Assembly (NCBI GenBank): GCA_029541985.1 | Contig: CP095414.1 | Location: 1,054,001-1,118,000, forward strand | Direction of reading: 5' to 3' | Length of the DNA: 64,000 nt | DNA from: Bacteroidales bacterium F22 | GTDB taxonomy: Bacteria > Bacteroidota > Bacteroidia > Bacteroidales > Bacteroidaceae | Shown: positions 1 to 9,142 of the stretch, one piece after another | Numbering within the stretch: the stretch's first letter is position 1 | How the letters are laid out: each line of letters starts with the position of its first letter | Program-made: the position numbers and the translations under genes | The notes under the pieces: generated by a model | Told to the model about the DNA's origin: nothing | Database searches by the model: none | Seen by the model: the letters and a program-made list of their open reading frames with translations, nothing else

Positions 1-381
1 CATTGTTTGGAAATTAATCAATGCCTCGAGACGACCTTGTGAGATTTCAGCTTGATAAGGAGTATATGAAGTATACCATACCGGATTCTCCAATATATTT
101 CGTTGCACCACAGCAGGAGTAATGGTCCCATACCATCCCTGTCCGATAACGGTAGTAAATCGTTCGTTTCGCTCACCTAAAGCAAATATATGCTGAGCAT
201 AAGCTGCTTCTGACATCGCTTCGGGCAACTTCAAGTCTTCTTCTAATAAGATATCCGATGGAATCGTCTCTTTGATAAACTCATCCATAGATTTAGCCCC
301 TACTTTTTGGAGCATCACTTTTGTTTCTTCTTGAGTCACGCCTATATGTCGTGAAGCAAAAGACCTTTCATAGTTTTTCAT
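1..381 (-). CDS. gcvP: Glycine dehydrogenase (P protein of glycine cleavage), N-terminal part, cut by window edge
   Basis: Reading the minus strand from the ATG at 381 gives 127 codons that stay open to the window edge. The protein begins MKNYERSFASRHIG, and the F-x-x-RHIG start followed by a ...ML...G pattern is the usual N-terminus of GcvP. GcvP is the PLP-dependent decarboxylase that starts glycine cleavage. Later residues (GQGWYGTITPAVVQRNILENP) also match the conserved N-terminal domain of the family. It lies downstream of rsmG and an MBL-fold gene on the same strand, and gcvT lies about 1.6 kb upstream. Only the N-terminal eighth or so of the usual ~950-residue protein is visible; the PLP lysine lies outside. 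Confidence 0.93.
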   Translation of the reverse strand, partial: MKNYERSFASRHIGVTQEETKVMLQKVGAKSMDEFIKETIPSDILLEEDLKLPEAMSEAAYAQHIFALGERNERFTTVIGQGWYGTITPAVVQRNILENPVWYTSYTPYQAEISQGRLEALINFQTM

Positions 382-444
382 AGGTATATGGCTTTAAAAT
401 GTTTGTTAATCAAGATAAATGCCGAGCCGAAACGAACAAACTAA

Positions 445-1086
445 CTAACCTCTAAAAAAGGGATTATCACTCTTTTCCGCTCCTATAGTAGTCTTGCCAC
501 CATGACCAGGAAATACCACAGTCTCTGGAGGTAAAACAAATAATTTCTTACAGATACCCTCACGTAGCTCGTCGAAATTGCCCCCTTCTAAATCGGCACG
601 TCCAATGCTACCCTGGAAGAGAACATCCCCACCAAATAAGCAATGGTCAGCAGCACAATAAAAGACCAAAGAACCAGGAGAATGTCCCGGCACATGTATC
701 GCTTCGAGTTTGATACCCGCAGTTTCGATGATACTCCCTTCAGAAAGATAAGTACCGATAGGCACCTGATTTTCAGGCAATTCGAAACCGAACATACGAC
801 TCTGTTTAGGTGCGTTTTCTAACCAAAATTCATCCGCTTTGTGCGCTTCGGGTTTCAGTCCAAAAGTATTGTAAACAAATGGATTTCCCAATATATGGTC
901 AAGATGAAGATGTGTATTGAGCAAGTGCTTCAACGTCAATTCCTTAGATTCGATGTACTCTTTGAGTTGTGTCTGTTCTGTGACAGAAGCACAACCAGGG
1001 TCTATTAAAATGGCTTCTTTCTGCTCATCCCATATCAAGTACGTATTGACAGGAAACATATTAAATTCAAATTTCTTAATCTTCAC
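445..1086 (-). CDS. Metallo-beta-lactamase-fold hydrolase (glyoxalase II-like)
   Basis: This 213-residue soluble protein carries the binuclear metal motif THLHLDH at residues 58-64. The remaining ligands are His135 in HVPGHSPGS, Asp154 in FGGDVLF and His195 in FPGHG. Its compact size and lack of a C-terminal helical domain resemble the YcbL/GloB-like hydrolases of thioesters such as S-lactoylglutathione or similar thiol adducts. The true substrate cannot be read from the sequence. It sits 43 bp after rsmG and 63 bp before gcvP on the same strand, so the three probably share a transcript. I am sure of the fold and unsure of the substrate. Confidence 0.9.
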   Translation of the reverse strand: MKIKKFEFNMFPVNTYLIWDEQKEAILIDPGCASVTEQTQLKEYIESKELTLKHLLNTHLHLDHILGNPFVYNTFGLKPEAHKADEFWLENAPKQSRMFGFELPENQVPIGTYLSEGSIIETAGIKLEAIHVPGHSPGSLVFYCAADHCLFGGDVLFQGSIGRADLEGGNFDELREGICKKLFVLPPETVVFPGHGGKTTIGAEKSDNPFFRG

Positions 1087-1129
1087 TTTCTATTCTTTTT
1101 ATTTTTACGATTGATTTAGTTGATATCAA

Positions 1130-1756
1130 CTATTTTTTTTGCAAGGGGATATGTACCACCTTTTTTGTCTCATAAAAGGACTCTTCAAAGACCTCGCTCA
1201 GATTCCACTGATGCACGCCTTTCAGTCCTTTCAATTCTTCCTCTAAGTCTCCACCTTTGAGACAGAGAAGTCCATTTTTCAATGAATTATTCTCCTCAGA
1301 AGAAATATTTTTCTTACATATTTTCAGCATATCTTTAGCCGGCATCACAGCCCTGCTGACTATAAAATCAAACAGTCCTTTCTCATCTTGTACTCTGCAA
1401 TGTTTAAAAGTACAATTGGTGAGTCCTATAGCCGTAGCGACTTCTTGTGCCACCCGAACCTTCTTGCCGATGCTATCCACTAGATGGAATGAGGTTTCAG
1501 GAAATAAGATAGCTAGTGGAATAGCAGGAAATCCCCCTCCCGTACCAAAATCCATAATCTTCGTTCCTGGTTCGAAACGAATGACTTTAGCGATACCTAA
1601 AGAATGCAAAACATGATGGTCATATAAGTTCTCAATATCCTTACGTGAAATCACATTTATTTTCCCATTCCAATCACGGTAAAGGTCATACAAGGCAGCA
1701 AATTGTTCTTTTTGCGACGCTGTCAAGTCTTCAAAATAATTATTGATTATATCCAT
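1130..1756 (-). CDS. rsmG: 16S rRNA (guanine527-N7)-methyltransferase
   Basis: The 208-residue protein has the RsmG/GidB layout. The N-terminal region contains YRDWNGKINVISRKD and LYDHHVLHSLG, followed by the SAM-binding loop IMDFGTGGGFPAIPLAI at about residues 67-83 and then the VSRAVMP segment. These are family signatures. RsmG methylates G527 of 16S rRNA in the small subunit. It is the first gene of the probable rsmG - MBL hydrolase - gcvP transcript. A TATATTTG -7 element lies about 70 bp upstream. Length is normal for the family. Confidence 0.96.
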   Translation of the reverse strand: MDIINNYFEDLTASQKEQFAALYDLYRDWNGKINVISRKDIENLYDHHVLHSLGIAKVIRFEPGTKIMDFGTGGGFPAIPLAILFPETSFHLVDSIGKKVRVAQEVATAIGLTNCTFKHCRVQDEKGLFDFIVSRAVMPAKDMLKICKKNISSEENNSLKNGLLCLKGGDLEEELKGLKGVHQWNLSEVFEESFYETKKVVHIPLQKK

Positions 1757-1825
1757 AATGGTATGTTTGGTCTTTTAATGTGTGATTACTAATCGGCATC
1801 TCCCATAGGAAATGCTATAATGATG

Positions 1826-1855
1826 CAAATATAGTGATATTAGAGACAGTCCAAA
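1826..1855 (-). promoter_or_regulatory. Bacteroidota-type promoter for rsmG operon
   Basis: On the minus strand, TTTG (complement of 1852-1855), an 18-bp spacer and TATATTTG (complement of 1826-1833) fit the phylum's TTTG / TAnnTTTG consensus. The rsmG start codon lies about 70 bp downstream. The 1757-1962 gap otherwise shows nothing that I recognise. Confidence 0.6.
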
Positions 1856-1962
1856 ACGAAATATACGAAAAAAGCTCCGCCTAACAAAAGATAAGACAAA
1901 CGAAACCATAGGGATTCGCCTATCTATCTTTAATCAGGTAGAAGCATTGATTCTTACGTTAT

Positions 1963-3051
1963 TTATTTTCTAAAAGGCGGTTTGACGATACGTGCAGGAA
2001 TCACTCGATTACGGATAATAATCCCCACTTCAGTACCCAATTTATTGAATGGCACTTGTACATAAGCCATAGCGATGCCCACTCTACGTATCGGAGACAT
2101 GGTACCCGAAGTGACATACCCAATCTCATTGCCCGATTGATCCACGACAGCATATCCTTCACGAGGAATCCCCCTCCCCGTCAATTCGATTCCGACTAAT
2201 TTCTTCGAAACCCCTTCTTTTTTCTGCTTAGCTAACAGTTCTTTGGCCAACATCTGCTTGCCATCGACTAATTTGGTAATCCATCCCAATCCCGCTTCGA
2301 TAGGCGTGATCTCATCATTGAGTTCATGTCCATAGAGACAGAATCCGGCTTCGAGACGGAGCGTATCACGAGCACCTAATCCGATGGGTTTGAGTCCATA
2401 ATCCCCACCGACATTGAACAGCGCATTCCATATCGTCATGGCATCTTTGGGATAAAAATAGAGTTCAAATCCCCCACATCCAGTATAACCAGTATGTGAC
2501 AAGATCACATGTTCCAAACCAGCAAATGGGCCCTCTTTAAAGGAATAATAAGGGATTGAATTCAAGTCCACCTCTGTGAGTTTCTGTAGCAAATCGATAG
2601 CTTTGGGCCCTTGTATAGCCAACTGAGCCATATTTTCACTTGCATTTTCCAGTTCAGCCCCGATAGTATTCTGCTCATTGAAATAAGCAAAATCCTTATC
2701 TATATTTGCAGCATTGACCACACATAGATACTTCGTTTGATCATAACGATAGATTAAGAAATCATCTACTATCCCTCCATTTTCATGAAGAAGTGTCGTA
2801 TATTGAATCTTACCTATAGTTAGCGAAGCAACATCATTGCTCGATATTTTCTGGAGTAAATCCAAAGCATGAGGACCTTTGACCCAGAATTCACCCATGT
2901 GTGAAACATCAAAGACGCCACAGGCATTGACCACTGTCATGTGCTCATCGATAATCCCTGAATATTCCACAGGCATATCATATCCTGCGAATGGTGCCAT
3001 CTTAGCACCGAGAGCGACATGTACTGCATGAAAAGGAGTTTCTTTCATCAT
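1963..3051 (-). CDS. gcvT: Aminomethyltransferase (T protein of glycine cleavage)
   Basis: The 362-residue protein begins [30 protein letters not shown], the typical GcvT N-terminus. It contains [14 protein letters not shown], the [16 protein letters not shown] folate-site segment, [14 protein letters not shown], and the C-terminal [11 protein letters not shown] and [10 protein letters not shown] segments. Length matches the family. GcvT transfers the methylene group from the aminomethyl-lipoyl H protein to tetrahydrofolate. Two consecutive ATGs (3051 and 3048) are possible starts. It follows pepT on the same strand with a 77-bp gap that holds a hairpin. gcvP is nearby, but I see no gcvH in the window. 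Confidence 0.96.
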   Translation of the reverse strand: MMKETPFHAVHVALGAKMAPFAGYDMPVEYSGIIDEHMTVVNACGVFDVSHMGEFWVKGPHALDLLQKISSNDVASLTIGKIQYTTLLHENGGIVDDFLIYRYDQTKYLCVVNAANIDKDFAYFNEQNTIGAELENASENMAQLAIQGPKAIDLLQKLTEVDLNSIPYYSFKEGPFAGLEHVILSHTGYTGCGGFELYFYPKDAMTIWNALFNVGGDYGLKPIGLGARDTLRLEAGFCLYGHELNDEITPIEAGLGWITKLVDGKQMLAKELLAKQKKEGVSKKLVGIELTGRGIPREGYAVVDQSGNEIGYVTSGTMSPIRRVGIAMAYVQVPFNKLGTEVGIIIRNRVIPARIVKPPFRK

Positions 3052-3080
3052 TGTGTTTTAAATTTAGGTTATTAAAAGAA

Positions 3081-3118
3081 TAAACTGCCGACCCTTGGCT
3101 AGAAGTGTCAGCAGTTTA
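3081..3118 (-). terminator. Hairpin between pepT and gcvT
   Basis: Eight-bp arms TAAACTGC (3081-3088) and GCAGTTTA (3111-3118) flank a partly pairing loop. On the minus strand the hairpin is followed by a short T-rich stretch. It could terminate or attenuate pepT transcripts before gcvT. There is no strong poly-U, so termination may be partial. Confidence 0.4.
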
Positions 3119-3128
3119 GTAGAGGTAT

Positions 3129-4355
3129 TTATTCTTTAGCAAGAAGTTCTATAATCTTAACCACTGTCTGCATAGCTTTCTGAGCATTTGGGATAGGCAA
3201 TGATTCGAAACGGCCATGGAAGTTAAGACCTCCAGCGAAGATATTAGGGCAAGGCAATCCCATAAAGCTCAAGCGAGCTCCATCCGTTCCGCCTCTGATT
3301 GGACTTACTTTAGGAGTGACTCCAACTTCCTTCATGGCATTGTAAGCAAGGTCAACCACATGTTTCATCGGTTCTACCTTCTCGCGCATATTATAATATT
3401 GGTCACGAATAGTCGCAACAGCCGTACCTTCTCCATATTCCTTATTGATGACAGATACAAATTGTTCAAAATCGAGCTTTCTCTTTTCGAAGTTTGGACG
3501 ATCAAAATCTCTGATAATATAGCTAAGCACCGTATTCTCCACTTCCCCTTTCATAGAGATTAGATGATAGAATCCCTCATATCCCGAAGTACGTTCGGGA
3601 ACCTCATCCATAGGCATAAGATTCATGAACTGATTAGCTACAAGCATCGAATTGACCATCTTATCTTTTGCATAACCAGGATGTACGTTACGTCCTTTGA
3701 AAGTCACTTTAGCAGCCGCGGCATTGAAATTTTCATACTCCAATTCCCCCATCTCACCACCATCCATGGTATAGGCCCATTCAGCTCCAAATTTCTCGAC
3801 ATCAAAGAAGTCAGCACCTCGACCGATCTCCTCATCAGGAGTAAATCCGATACGTACCTTACCATGTTTGATTTCAGGGTGTTCCAATAGATACTCTACT
3901 GCAGTAACGATTTCTGCGATACCAGCTTTATCATCAGCGCCAAGCAGCGTCTGCCCATTGGTGACGATAATATCTTCTCCCTTATGGTCGAGCATCTCAG
4001 GGAAATCCTTCGGATCCATGACGATATTTTCTTTTTGATCAAGAACGATTGGTAACCCGTCATACGATTTCACGATACGTGGTTGCACATCTTTGCCCGA
4101 GAAATCAGGACTAGTATCCATGTGAGAGATGAAACCGATAGTAGGAATCTTCTTGTCTGTATTTGCTGGAAGGGTAGCCATCAGATAACATTTCTCATCT
4201 AAAGAAATTTCTGTAAGCCCCATTTGTTGAAGTTCTTCTTTGAGTTGGTTCGCGAAATCGAATTGGCGCGAAGTCGAAGGTGTCACAGTAGATTCTTCGT
4301 CGCTCTGAGTATGAATACGAGCATATTTAATGAATCGTTCTATAAGTCTTTCCAT
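3129..4355 (-). CDS. pepT: Tripeptide aminopeptidase, peptidase T
   Basis: The 408-residue protein has the M20 di-zinc signature. ISHMDT has His78 and Asp80, LLGADDKAG has the bridging Asp141, and [11 protein letters not shown] has the catalytic and metal Glu175/Glu176. The C-terminus carries [30 protein letters not shown], which supplies the last His ligand. Length and motifs match peptidase T, a cytosolic exopeptidase that removes the N-terminal residue of tripeptides. It precedes gcvT on the same strand. Its upstream region (4356-4488) has a TACCTTTA sequence that only partly fits the promoter consensus. Confidence 0.96.
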   Translation of the reverse strand: MERLIERFIKYARIHTQSDEESTVTPSTSRQFDFANQLKEELQQMGLTEISLDEKCYLMATLPANTDKKIPTIGFISHMDTSPDFSGKDVQPRIVKSYDGLPIVLDQKENIVMDPKDFPEMLDHKGEDIIVTNGQTLLGADDKAGIAEIVTAVEYLLEHPEIKHGKVRIGFTPDEEIGRGADFFDVEKFGAEWAYTMDGGEMGELEYENFNAAAAKVTFKGRNVHPGYAKDKMVNSMLVANQFMNLMPMDEVPERTSGYEGFYHLISMKGEVENTVLSYIIRDFDRPNFEKRKLDFEQFVSVINKEYGEGTAVATIRDQYYNMREKVEPMKHVVDLAYNAMKEVGVTPKVSPIRGGTDGARLSFMGLPCPNIFAGGLNFHGRFESLPIPNAQKAMQTVVKIIELLAKE

Positions 4356-4488
4356 CCTATTTAATTTTAGTTGCTAGAGAAAAGAAGTCTTTTCTCTATT
4401 GAATAATAATTTTATGATATGATGTAAAGGTACAGATTTGAACTGAATCTGCAAACGTTTATCTTAAAAACAAATAGGATAAAAATGA

Positions 4489-5808
4489 TTAAAATAAATC
4501 TTTGACCAGACGATTATTGAGTTGATCATCTCCACAACGCTGAAACGCCTCGAGTGCTTCCCAATGATTAGCATATAAGTTCTCCGTATCTAATTTGAAA
4601 TTTTCAGAACCCAACCTATTAATCCTATCGAGCATCAAGGAAATAGTGAGTCTGTTGATATCAAATGCTGGCTGATAAGCCACTTTATTATTTTTGGTAT
4701 CTACATACAACTCGTTAATCAAGTCGATCTCTAACAAGAGGTCAAGCACCTTCTTCACCAGTCGTAGAGGAATGCGATGCTGTTCGGATATTTCTTCAGC
4801 TTCATAGGGCGGTTCTTCGTTTTCAAACCGTTTCACGATTAAAGACATGACTAATAAGGTGACAAAATCTTGATAACGGCGAGAAATATTGCGGGTATCT
4901 TTATCGAAAGCAAAGTTGCGAATATTCTGCTGAGCATAAGTCAATTCGACCCCAAATAAGATAATACTCCATGAGAGTTGTAACCAAATCATAAACAACG
5001 GTAAGGCAGCAAATGAACCATAAATGGCATTGTAACGAGATACATATAACTGCAATCCGATATAGATAAACTGGAATATTTGATAAGCAGTACCGATGAG
5101 GATACCCGATATCAGTGCAGGACGAAATTTGACATGAGTATTGGGCATGAAGATATACAATGCAGTAAACATCAGCCAGGTCAATGCATAAGGAATCAAC
5201 CTAAGGAAAAAACGACCGATAGGAGCTAATAACTGAAATTGCTCCATATCACCGAGTACTTGACTCATAAATATAGACAGACCACTAGAGACGACGATAA
5301 GAATCGGCAAGAAGAGAAACATCGAGAAATAATCCGTCACCTTACGATACAACGAGCGAGTACGACGAACATTCCATATATAGTTAAACGCCAATTCGAT
5401 GTTATTTGTCAGCAACGTCACAGACCATAACAAGGCTAGTAAACCTACACCGATAAACAAACCGTTTTTGGTTTGTTGTAAATAGGCATTCGCAAATTTG
5501 ATTAGGATATCTACTGTATCACTAGGTAGAGCGATACTGCTTTTGAGAGAGTCTTCCACCAACCCACTAAGGCCGAAACCACGTGCTACAGCGAACAATA
5601 TTGCCGCAATGGGAACAGCAGCAATCAGTGAACTATAAGTAAGTGCTGAGGCACGAGAACTGGTACGATTAGTCTGATACCGTTTGATACAGAGATAAAG
5701 TATCTTAAGTACCTCATATATAGAAAATCGAGTTTTATTGACTTCACTTTTTTCGATTCTCCATATATCTTCTGTAAGAAATCTTAGAAAGGTGTTAAGT
5801 TTACTCAT
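4489..5808 (-). CDS. YihY/BrkB-family inner-membrane protein with C-terminal winged-helix-like tail
   Basis: The 439-residue protein has the YihY/UPF0761 membrane region at about residues 40-300. It includes ASALTYSSLIAAVPIAAILFAVARGFG, an FNYIWNVRRTRS segment, and SAIYGSFAALPLFMIWLQLSW-type motifs, with about six membrane helices. The C-terminal ~130 residues are soluble; RIPLRLVKKVLDLLLEIDLI looks like a winged-helix-type segment. The name BrkB (tRNA-processing RNase BN) was historically misassigned to this family, and I would not infer RNase activity. It starts only 32 bp after the end of the RNase P RNA on the same strand. Confidence 0.87.
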   Translation of the reverse strand: MSKLNTFLRFLTEDIWRIEKSEVNKTRFSIYEVLKILYLCIKRYQTNRTSSRASALTYSSLIAAVPIAAILFAVARGFGLSGLVEDSLKSSIALPSDTVDILIKFANAYLQQTKNGLFIGVGLLALLWSVTLLTNNIELAFNYIWNVRRTRSLYRKVTDYFSMFLFLPILIVVSSGLSIFMSQVLGDMEQFQLLAPIGRFFLRLIPYALTWLMFTALYIFMPNTHVKFRPALISGILIGTAYQIFQFIYIGLQLYVSRYNAIYGSFAALPLFMIWLQLSWSIILFGVELTYAQQNIRNFAFDKDTRNISRRYQDFVTLLVMSLIVKRFENEEPPYEAEEISEQHRIPLRLVKKVLDLLLEIDLINELYVDTKNNKVAYQPAFDINRLTISLMLDRINRLGSENFKLDTENLYANHWEALEAFQRCGDDQLNNRLVKDLF

Positions 5809-5839
5809 ACTTCTCTTGGTTTAATAAAAAGAAAAAAAA

Positions 5840-6183
5840 GAGAAGACCGATAAGCCGGGTTCTGTCATCAGAATGATGGTCTATCATTTATCTACACATA
5901 CCGTCACCGATATGTTCTAGCAGTCTACCCTCTGACGTCGCACGAGTCGCGCTCAAATGTCAGTATACATGACCTTGCAACCTCTGATGTACACAGCCTA
6001 TATGTCGCCACATAGCTGGTGAGCTCTTACCTCACCTTCTCACCCTTACCTTATAAATAAGGCGGTTATTTTCTTCTGCACTAATTAGCTCTCACGAACT
6101 TCTACCCGTTAGGTAGCAGAGCACCCTATGTTGCCCAGACTTTCCTCTCATCTATACAGACGAGCGATAGACTGGTCTTCTCT
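5840..6183 (-). ncRNA. rnpB: RNase P RNA (bacterial class A)
   Basis: Read on the minus strand, the RNA starts AGAGAAGACC. It contains the conserved P4-forming element GAGGAAAGTCTGGGC near its 5' end and ends with GACAGAACCCGGCTTATCGG close to the 3' end. These are signature segments of RNase P RNA, the ribozyme that matures tRNA 5' ends. The first ten bases pair with the last ten (GGTCTTCTCT) to form the P1 helix. Eight or so T residues follow at once, so P1 probably doubles as an intrinsic terminator. The gene lies between the YeiH-type gene and yihY on the same strand. Ends are set by the P1 pairing. Confidence 0.93.
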
Positions 6184-6248
6184 TTTTTTTATATTCTATT
6201 GTAATCTCTTGCAAAGATAGGAAAAACTAAACGAAGAGTCTCTAATAT

Positions 6249-7217
6249 CTAGAAATAATAAATATAAGCTAATGTGGAAACTGAAATAATCACCCACAAA
6301 AGCACGCCTTGCAACATGGCTTTGACGCCGACACTTTTCATCAATTTAGGAGTCAATGATGCCCCGATAAAGAAAAGTGAAAGGGTTAAACCTTTACGAC
6401 CTAACGAACTAAGCGCTTGTCCAACTACTGGAGCATGGTCGGCTAAGAAATAAGTATTGAATATCATCGCTCCCACGAAGAAAAAGATAAAATAAGGGAG
6501 TTTGACCTTTTTCCCTGGATTGCGAAAAATAGCCATCGTAAAGAAGGATACCGGGATTATCCATAGCGCACGGGTCAATTTGATGGTTGTGGCTACTTTT
6601 AGCGCTTCCTGACCATACGCAGCTCCTGCTCCCACGACACTACTGGTATCGTGAATGGCAATGGCAGCCCACGTACCAAAGTCATGCTGACTCATGTGTA
6701 AGGCATGACCAATGACAGGAAATACGAATAGAGCGATGGCATTGAGTATAAAGATAGTACCAAGAGCCATACTCATATCTTCTTCTCGAGCATCAATTAC
6801 AGGGCCCACGGCTGCTATAGCGCTTCCTCCACAGATTGCCGTACCACTACTTATCAAATAAGAAGTGTTTTTACCGACACCTAAAATTTTACGTCCTACA
6901 AACCAACCAATGGCTAGCGTACCTATCACAGAGATAATCGTAAAATTCATTCCTTCACGACCACTAGCCAGACTCTCTTGGATATCCATACCGAAACCTA
7001 GACCCACGACAGAATACTGTAATAGCATCTTGGACGCATTTTTATTGAAGGAAGGGAATGCAGGAGCATGAGTCACGGCAAATAAAATACCGATAAACAA
7101 AGCAACCGGGGGAGATACCCATCCGAAATAAGGGTGTAGAACTGGGATAAAGTCTAAAAGTAAGAAGGCACATAGGAGTCCAACTAAAGCGACGTAAACA
7201 ATCTGATTTCTTTTCAT
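6249..7217 (-). CDS. YeiH/UPF0324-family putative sulfate or anion exporter
   Basis: The 322-residue protein is almost entirely hydrophobic with about ten membrane segments. It carries the family signatures LLQYSVVGLGFGMDI, TAICGGSAIAAVGPVI and AIHDTSSVVGAGAAYG, and ends in ...RKGLTLSLFFIGASLT. These match the YeiH/PSE family, for which a sulfate-export role has been suggested in some members. No substrate can be read here. Its promoter is divergent from that of the NlpC/P60 gene. A TACCTTTG element lies about 30 bp upstream of the ATG. Confidence 0.9.
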   Translation of the reverse strand: MKRNQIVYVALVGLLCAFLLLDFIPVLHPYFGWVSPPVALFIGILFAVTHAPAFPSFNKNASKMLLQYSVVGLGFGMDIQESLASGREGMNFTIISVIGTLAIGWFVGRKILGVGKNTSYLISSGTAICGGSAIAAVGPVIDAREEDMSMALGTIFILNAIALFVFPVIGHALHMSQHDFGTWAAIAIHDTSSVVGAGAAYGQEALKVATTIKLTRALWIIPVSFFTMAIFRNPGKKVKLPYFIFFFVGAMIFNTYFLADHAPVVGQALSSLGRKGLTLSLFFIGASLTPKLMKSVGVKAMLQGVLLWVIISVSTLAYIYYF

Positions 7218-7246
7218 CTATTTATCTATTGTGTTTTGACGAGCCG

Positions 7247-7254
7247 CAAAGGTA
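7247..7254 (-). promoter_or_regulatory. -7 element of YeiH-type gene promoter
   Basis: The minus strand reads TACCTTTG, matching TAnnTTTG, 30 bp before the ATG at 7217. No clear -33 TTTG was found. Confidence 0.5.
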
Positions 7255-7325
7255 AATAAATAAATATAGAATATAAAGGATACCGTTTTTTTGTTCCTTT
7301 TTTTTTTAACGATAGGTTATTTTGC

Positions 7326-7333
7326 TATCTTTG
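7326..7333 (+). promoter_or_regulatory. -7 element of NlpC/P60 gene promoter
   Basis: TATCTTTG lies 40 bp upstream of the ATG at 7374, and a long T-run lies upstream. It matches the Bacteroidota consensus and is divergent from the YeiH promoter. Confidence 0.5.
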
Positions 7334-7373
7334 GTGAGCAGAATCGCACCATAACACCCAAAAAAAACTGCTG

Positions 7374-8369
7374 ATGAATTATTTATACTATTCCTTACTA
7401 GTGATCTGTTCGTGTTTACCTATGAGGCTTTGCGCTAAGACTAAGATACAGCACAAACAACATGTAGAGACCGTAGCCCAAAGAGCCGTCGTCAATCTTT
7501 CTGTAGCAAATGTACGCAGTAAAGAGCGTTTCACCTCGGGGATGGTTACTCAAGCGCTTCTGGGTATGCCTGTCTACATCCTCGAGAAAGGGGATAAATG
7601 GTTCCATATTCAGATGCCTGATGGATACAAAGGCTGGGTGCATCCCACAGCTATCACTCCGATGAATGGAGCAGCCTTTGAACAGTGGCAATACAGTCCC
7701 AAGCTAATGGTCGTGAGTCTATATGCCACAGTACATAGCAAACAGGATGAGACGAGTCTACCGATTTCGGATGTAGTAGCGGGAGATGAATTGATTCTGG
7801 TCGATAGTGCTGGCGATTTTTATCAAGTAAAATACCCAGATGGGCGAACTGGATTTATCTCTAAAGAATATGCCATCCCTGAAGCAATCTGGCTCAAAGA
7901 AATCAAACAAACCGGAAATAGTATTGCTCGGACAGCATTTATCATGAATGGTATTCCTTATTTATGGGCGGGCACAAGTACCAAAGGGATGGACTGTTCA
8001 GGATTCACTCAACTCTGTTACAGACTAAATAACATCTTGATACCAAGAGATGCTTATCAGCAAGCTGAAGTGGGAGAGACGCGCATCAAGATAGCTCCTG
8101 ACTGCAGCAATTTGCAGATGGGTGATCTGATTTTTTTCGGACGCCCAGCGACTAGCACACAAAAAGAACATATCGACCATGTAGGCATTTTTCTATGGGA
8201 TCAACAATACATTCAAAGTCAAGGATATGTACATGTCTCTAGTCTAAACCCACAAGACCCCTATTTCGATGAGATGAACCTCAATCGCTTGCTATTTGCT
8301 GGTCGCATATTGACTAAGATTGGCACCAAGGGAATCAGCACCTTGCAGACTTGTTCTGCTTACAAATAA
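7374..8369 (+). CDS. Secreted NlpC/P60 cysteine endopeptidase with tandem SH3 domains
   Basis: A hydrophobic N-terminus ending ...CLPMRLCA (residue ~21) acts as signal peptide. Two bacterial SH3-like domains follow (about residues 38-97 and 108-170, each with a PDG-x-x-G-[WF]-[VI] core), then an NlpC/P60 domain. The catalytic Cys208 is in GMDCSGFTQLC, His269 is in HIDHVGIF, and a third polar residue is probably His287 in GYVHVSS. The YLWAGTS segment before the Cys is typical. Such enzymes cleave D-Glu-(meso-Dap or Lys) bonds in peptidoglycan stems, for remodelling or recycling of imported muropeptides. It stands alone; about 770 bp of non-coding sequence follows. Confidence 0.93.
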   Translation: MNYLYYSLLVICSCLPMRLCAKTKIQHKQHVETVAQRAVVNLSVANVRSKERFTSGMVTQALLGMPVYILEKGDKWFHIQMPDGYKGWVHPTAITPMNGAAFEQWQYSPKLMVVSLYATVHSKQDETSLPISDVVAGDELILVDSAGDFYQVKYPDGRTGFISKEYAIPEAIWLKEIKQTGNSIARTAFIMNGIPYLWAGTSTKGMDCSGFTQLCYRLNNILIPRDAYQQAEVGETRIKIAPDCSNLQMGDLIFFGRPATSTQKEHIDHVGIFLWDQQYIQSQGYVHVSSLNPQDPYFDEMNLNRLLFAGRILTKIGTKGISTLQTCSAYK

Positions 8370-8960
8370 TCAGAATGGTTGCCCGTGACCACTTTTTACC
8401 TAATACTTATTCTACATTTTAAGATTTCTAATGGGAAACATCCCTTGAGAGGCTCAACTCCTTACGCCTATCATGGCTGAAATGTTACTGCTTAACAGTT
8501 CAGCACGTATAAGGAAAGAATAACAACCTGTCGTTACTTTGGTCACGCTTCGTGTTCTATAAACTGAACACGAAGCGTGACTTATCTATTGATACGTCGT
8601 CACTAAAAAACGGCTTCTTCTTAGTCTTGATTTGTTCGAAAATGAGAAACAGAAGCATTCTGGTCCATTTATAAGGCAAAAAACAGTTCGGGAGATAGTC
8701 TGCTTCGGAAAAAAATATTGAGGGCCCTCATTCGAAGTGAAAAATTTCACTATTGTAAAAAGAAGCGTATTGAACCTTAAATTATATGAAATTCACAGAT
8801 AGGGAACAACCTCGTTATATGAATAGAAAGGAAATTATAAATTCGTTATTTATGGTAAAGAACGGTTATTTGAACTCTTTCTAGACTATATATAGAGTAA
8901 ATTGGTCCTCTTTTCAATAAAATCATTTTGCCATAATAATTCACAAGAAAGAGTGATATT
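8370..8960. other. Gene-poor stretch between NlpC/P60 and DUF4861 genes
   Basis: I see no credible open reading frame on either strand across this stretch. It holds one perfect 16-bp hairpin (listed separately) and otherwise AT-rich sequence. There is no terminal inverted repeat or transposase remnant that I can identify. Confidence 0.6.
8542..8581. repeat. Perfect 16-bp inverted repeat (hairpin)
   Basis: Arms GTCACGCTTCGTGTTC (8542-8557) and GAACACGAAGCGTGAC (8566-8581) pair perfectly across the 8-base loop 8558-8565. No T-run follows on either strand. It could be a rho-independent-like stop for the NlpC/P60 transcript, about 175 bp away, or an RNA-processing or protein-binding site. The function is not evident. 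Confidence 0.75.
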
Positions 8961-8964
8961 TAAT

Positions 8965-9019
8965 TTGTATAAAGCAGGGTATTTTGCTAGATTTGTTCGT
9001 TCATAACTGAACGAACAAG
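8965..9019 (+). promoter_or_regulatory. Promoter overlapped by an 11-bp-arm palindrome, upstream of the DUF4861 gene
   Basis: TTTG (8965-8968), a 20-bp spacer and TAGATTTG (8989-8996) form a very good Bacteroidota promoter. Arms TTGTTCGTTCA (8994-9004) and TGAACGAACAA (9009-9019) form a perfect palindrome with a 4-base centre. It overlaps the last three bases of the -7 element and covers the expected start site. This fits an operator for a dimeric repressor, or a hairpin at the 5' end of the mRNA. About 120-140 nt of leader remain before the ATG at 9143. Confidence 0.65.
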
Positions 9020-9142
9020 ACTTCTCTGTTAACTGTCTATACTTATATGAATTATTTTTTATAGCCAGATCATTTCATCTTGACTGCTAAAGATTAGATG
9101 AGTTGTTACTGCCCTATTAACTCAACAATAAATATCATTAAA

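Noticed and set aside
8370-8960. Insertion sequence remnant or hidden gene in the 770-bp gap
   Set aside because: No transposase-like frame, terminal inverted repeat or target duplication could be recognised on either strand.
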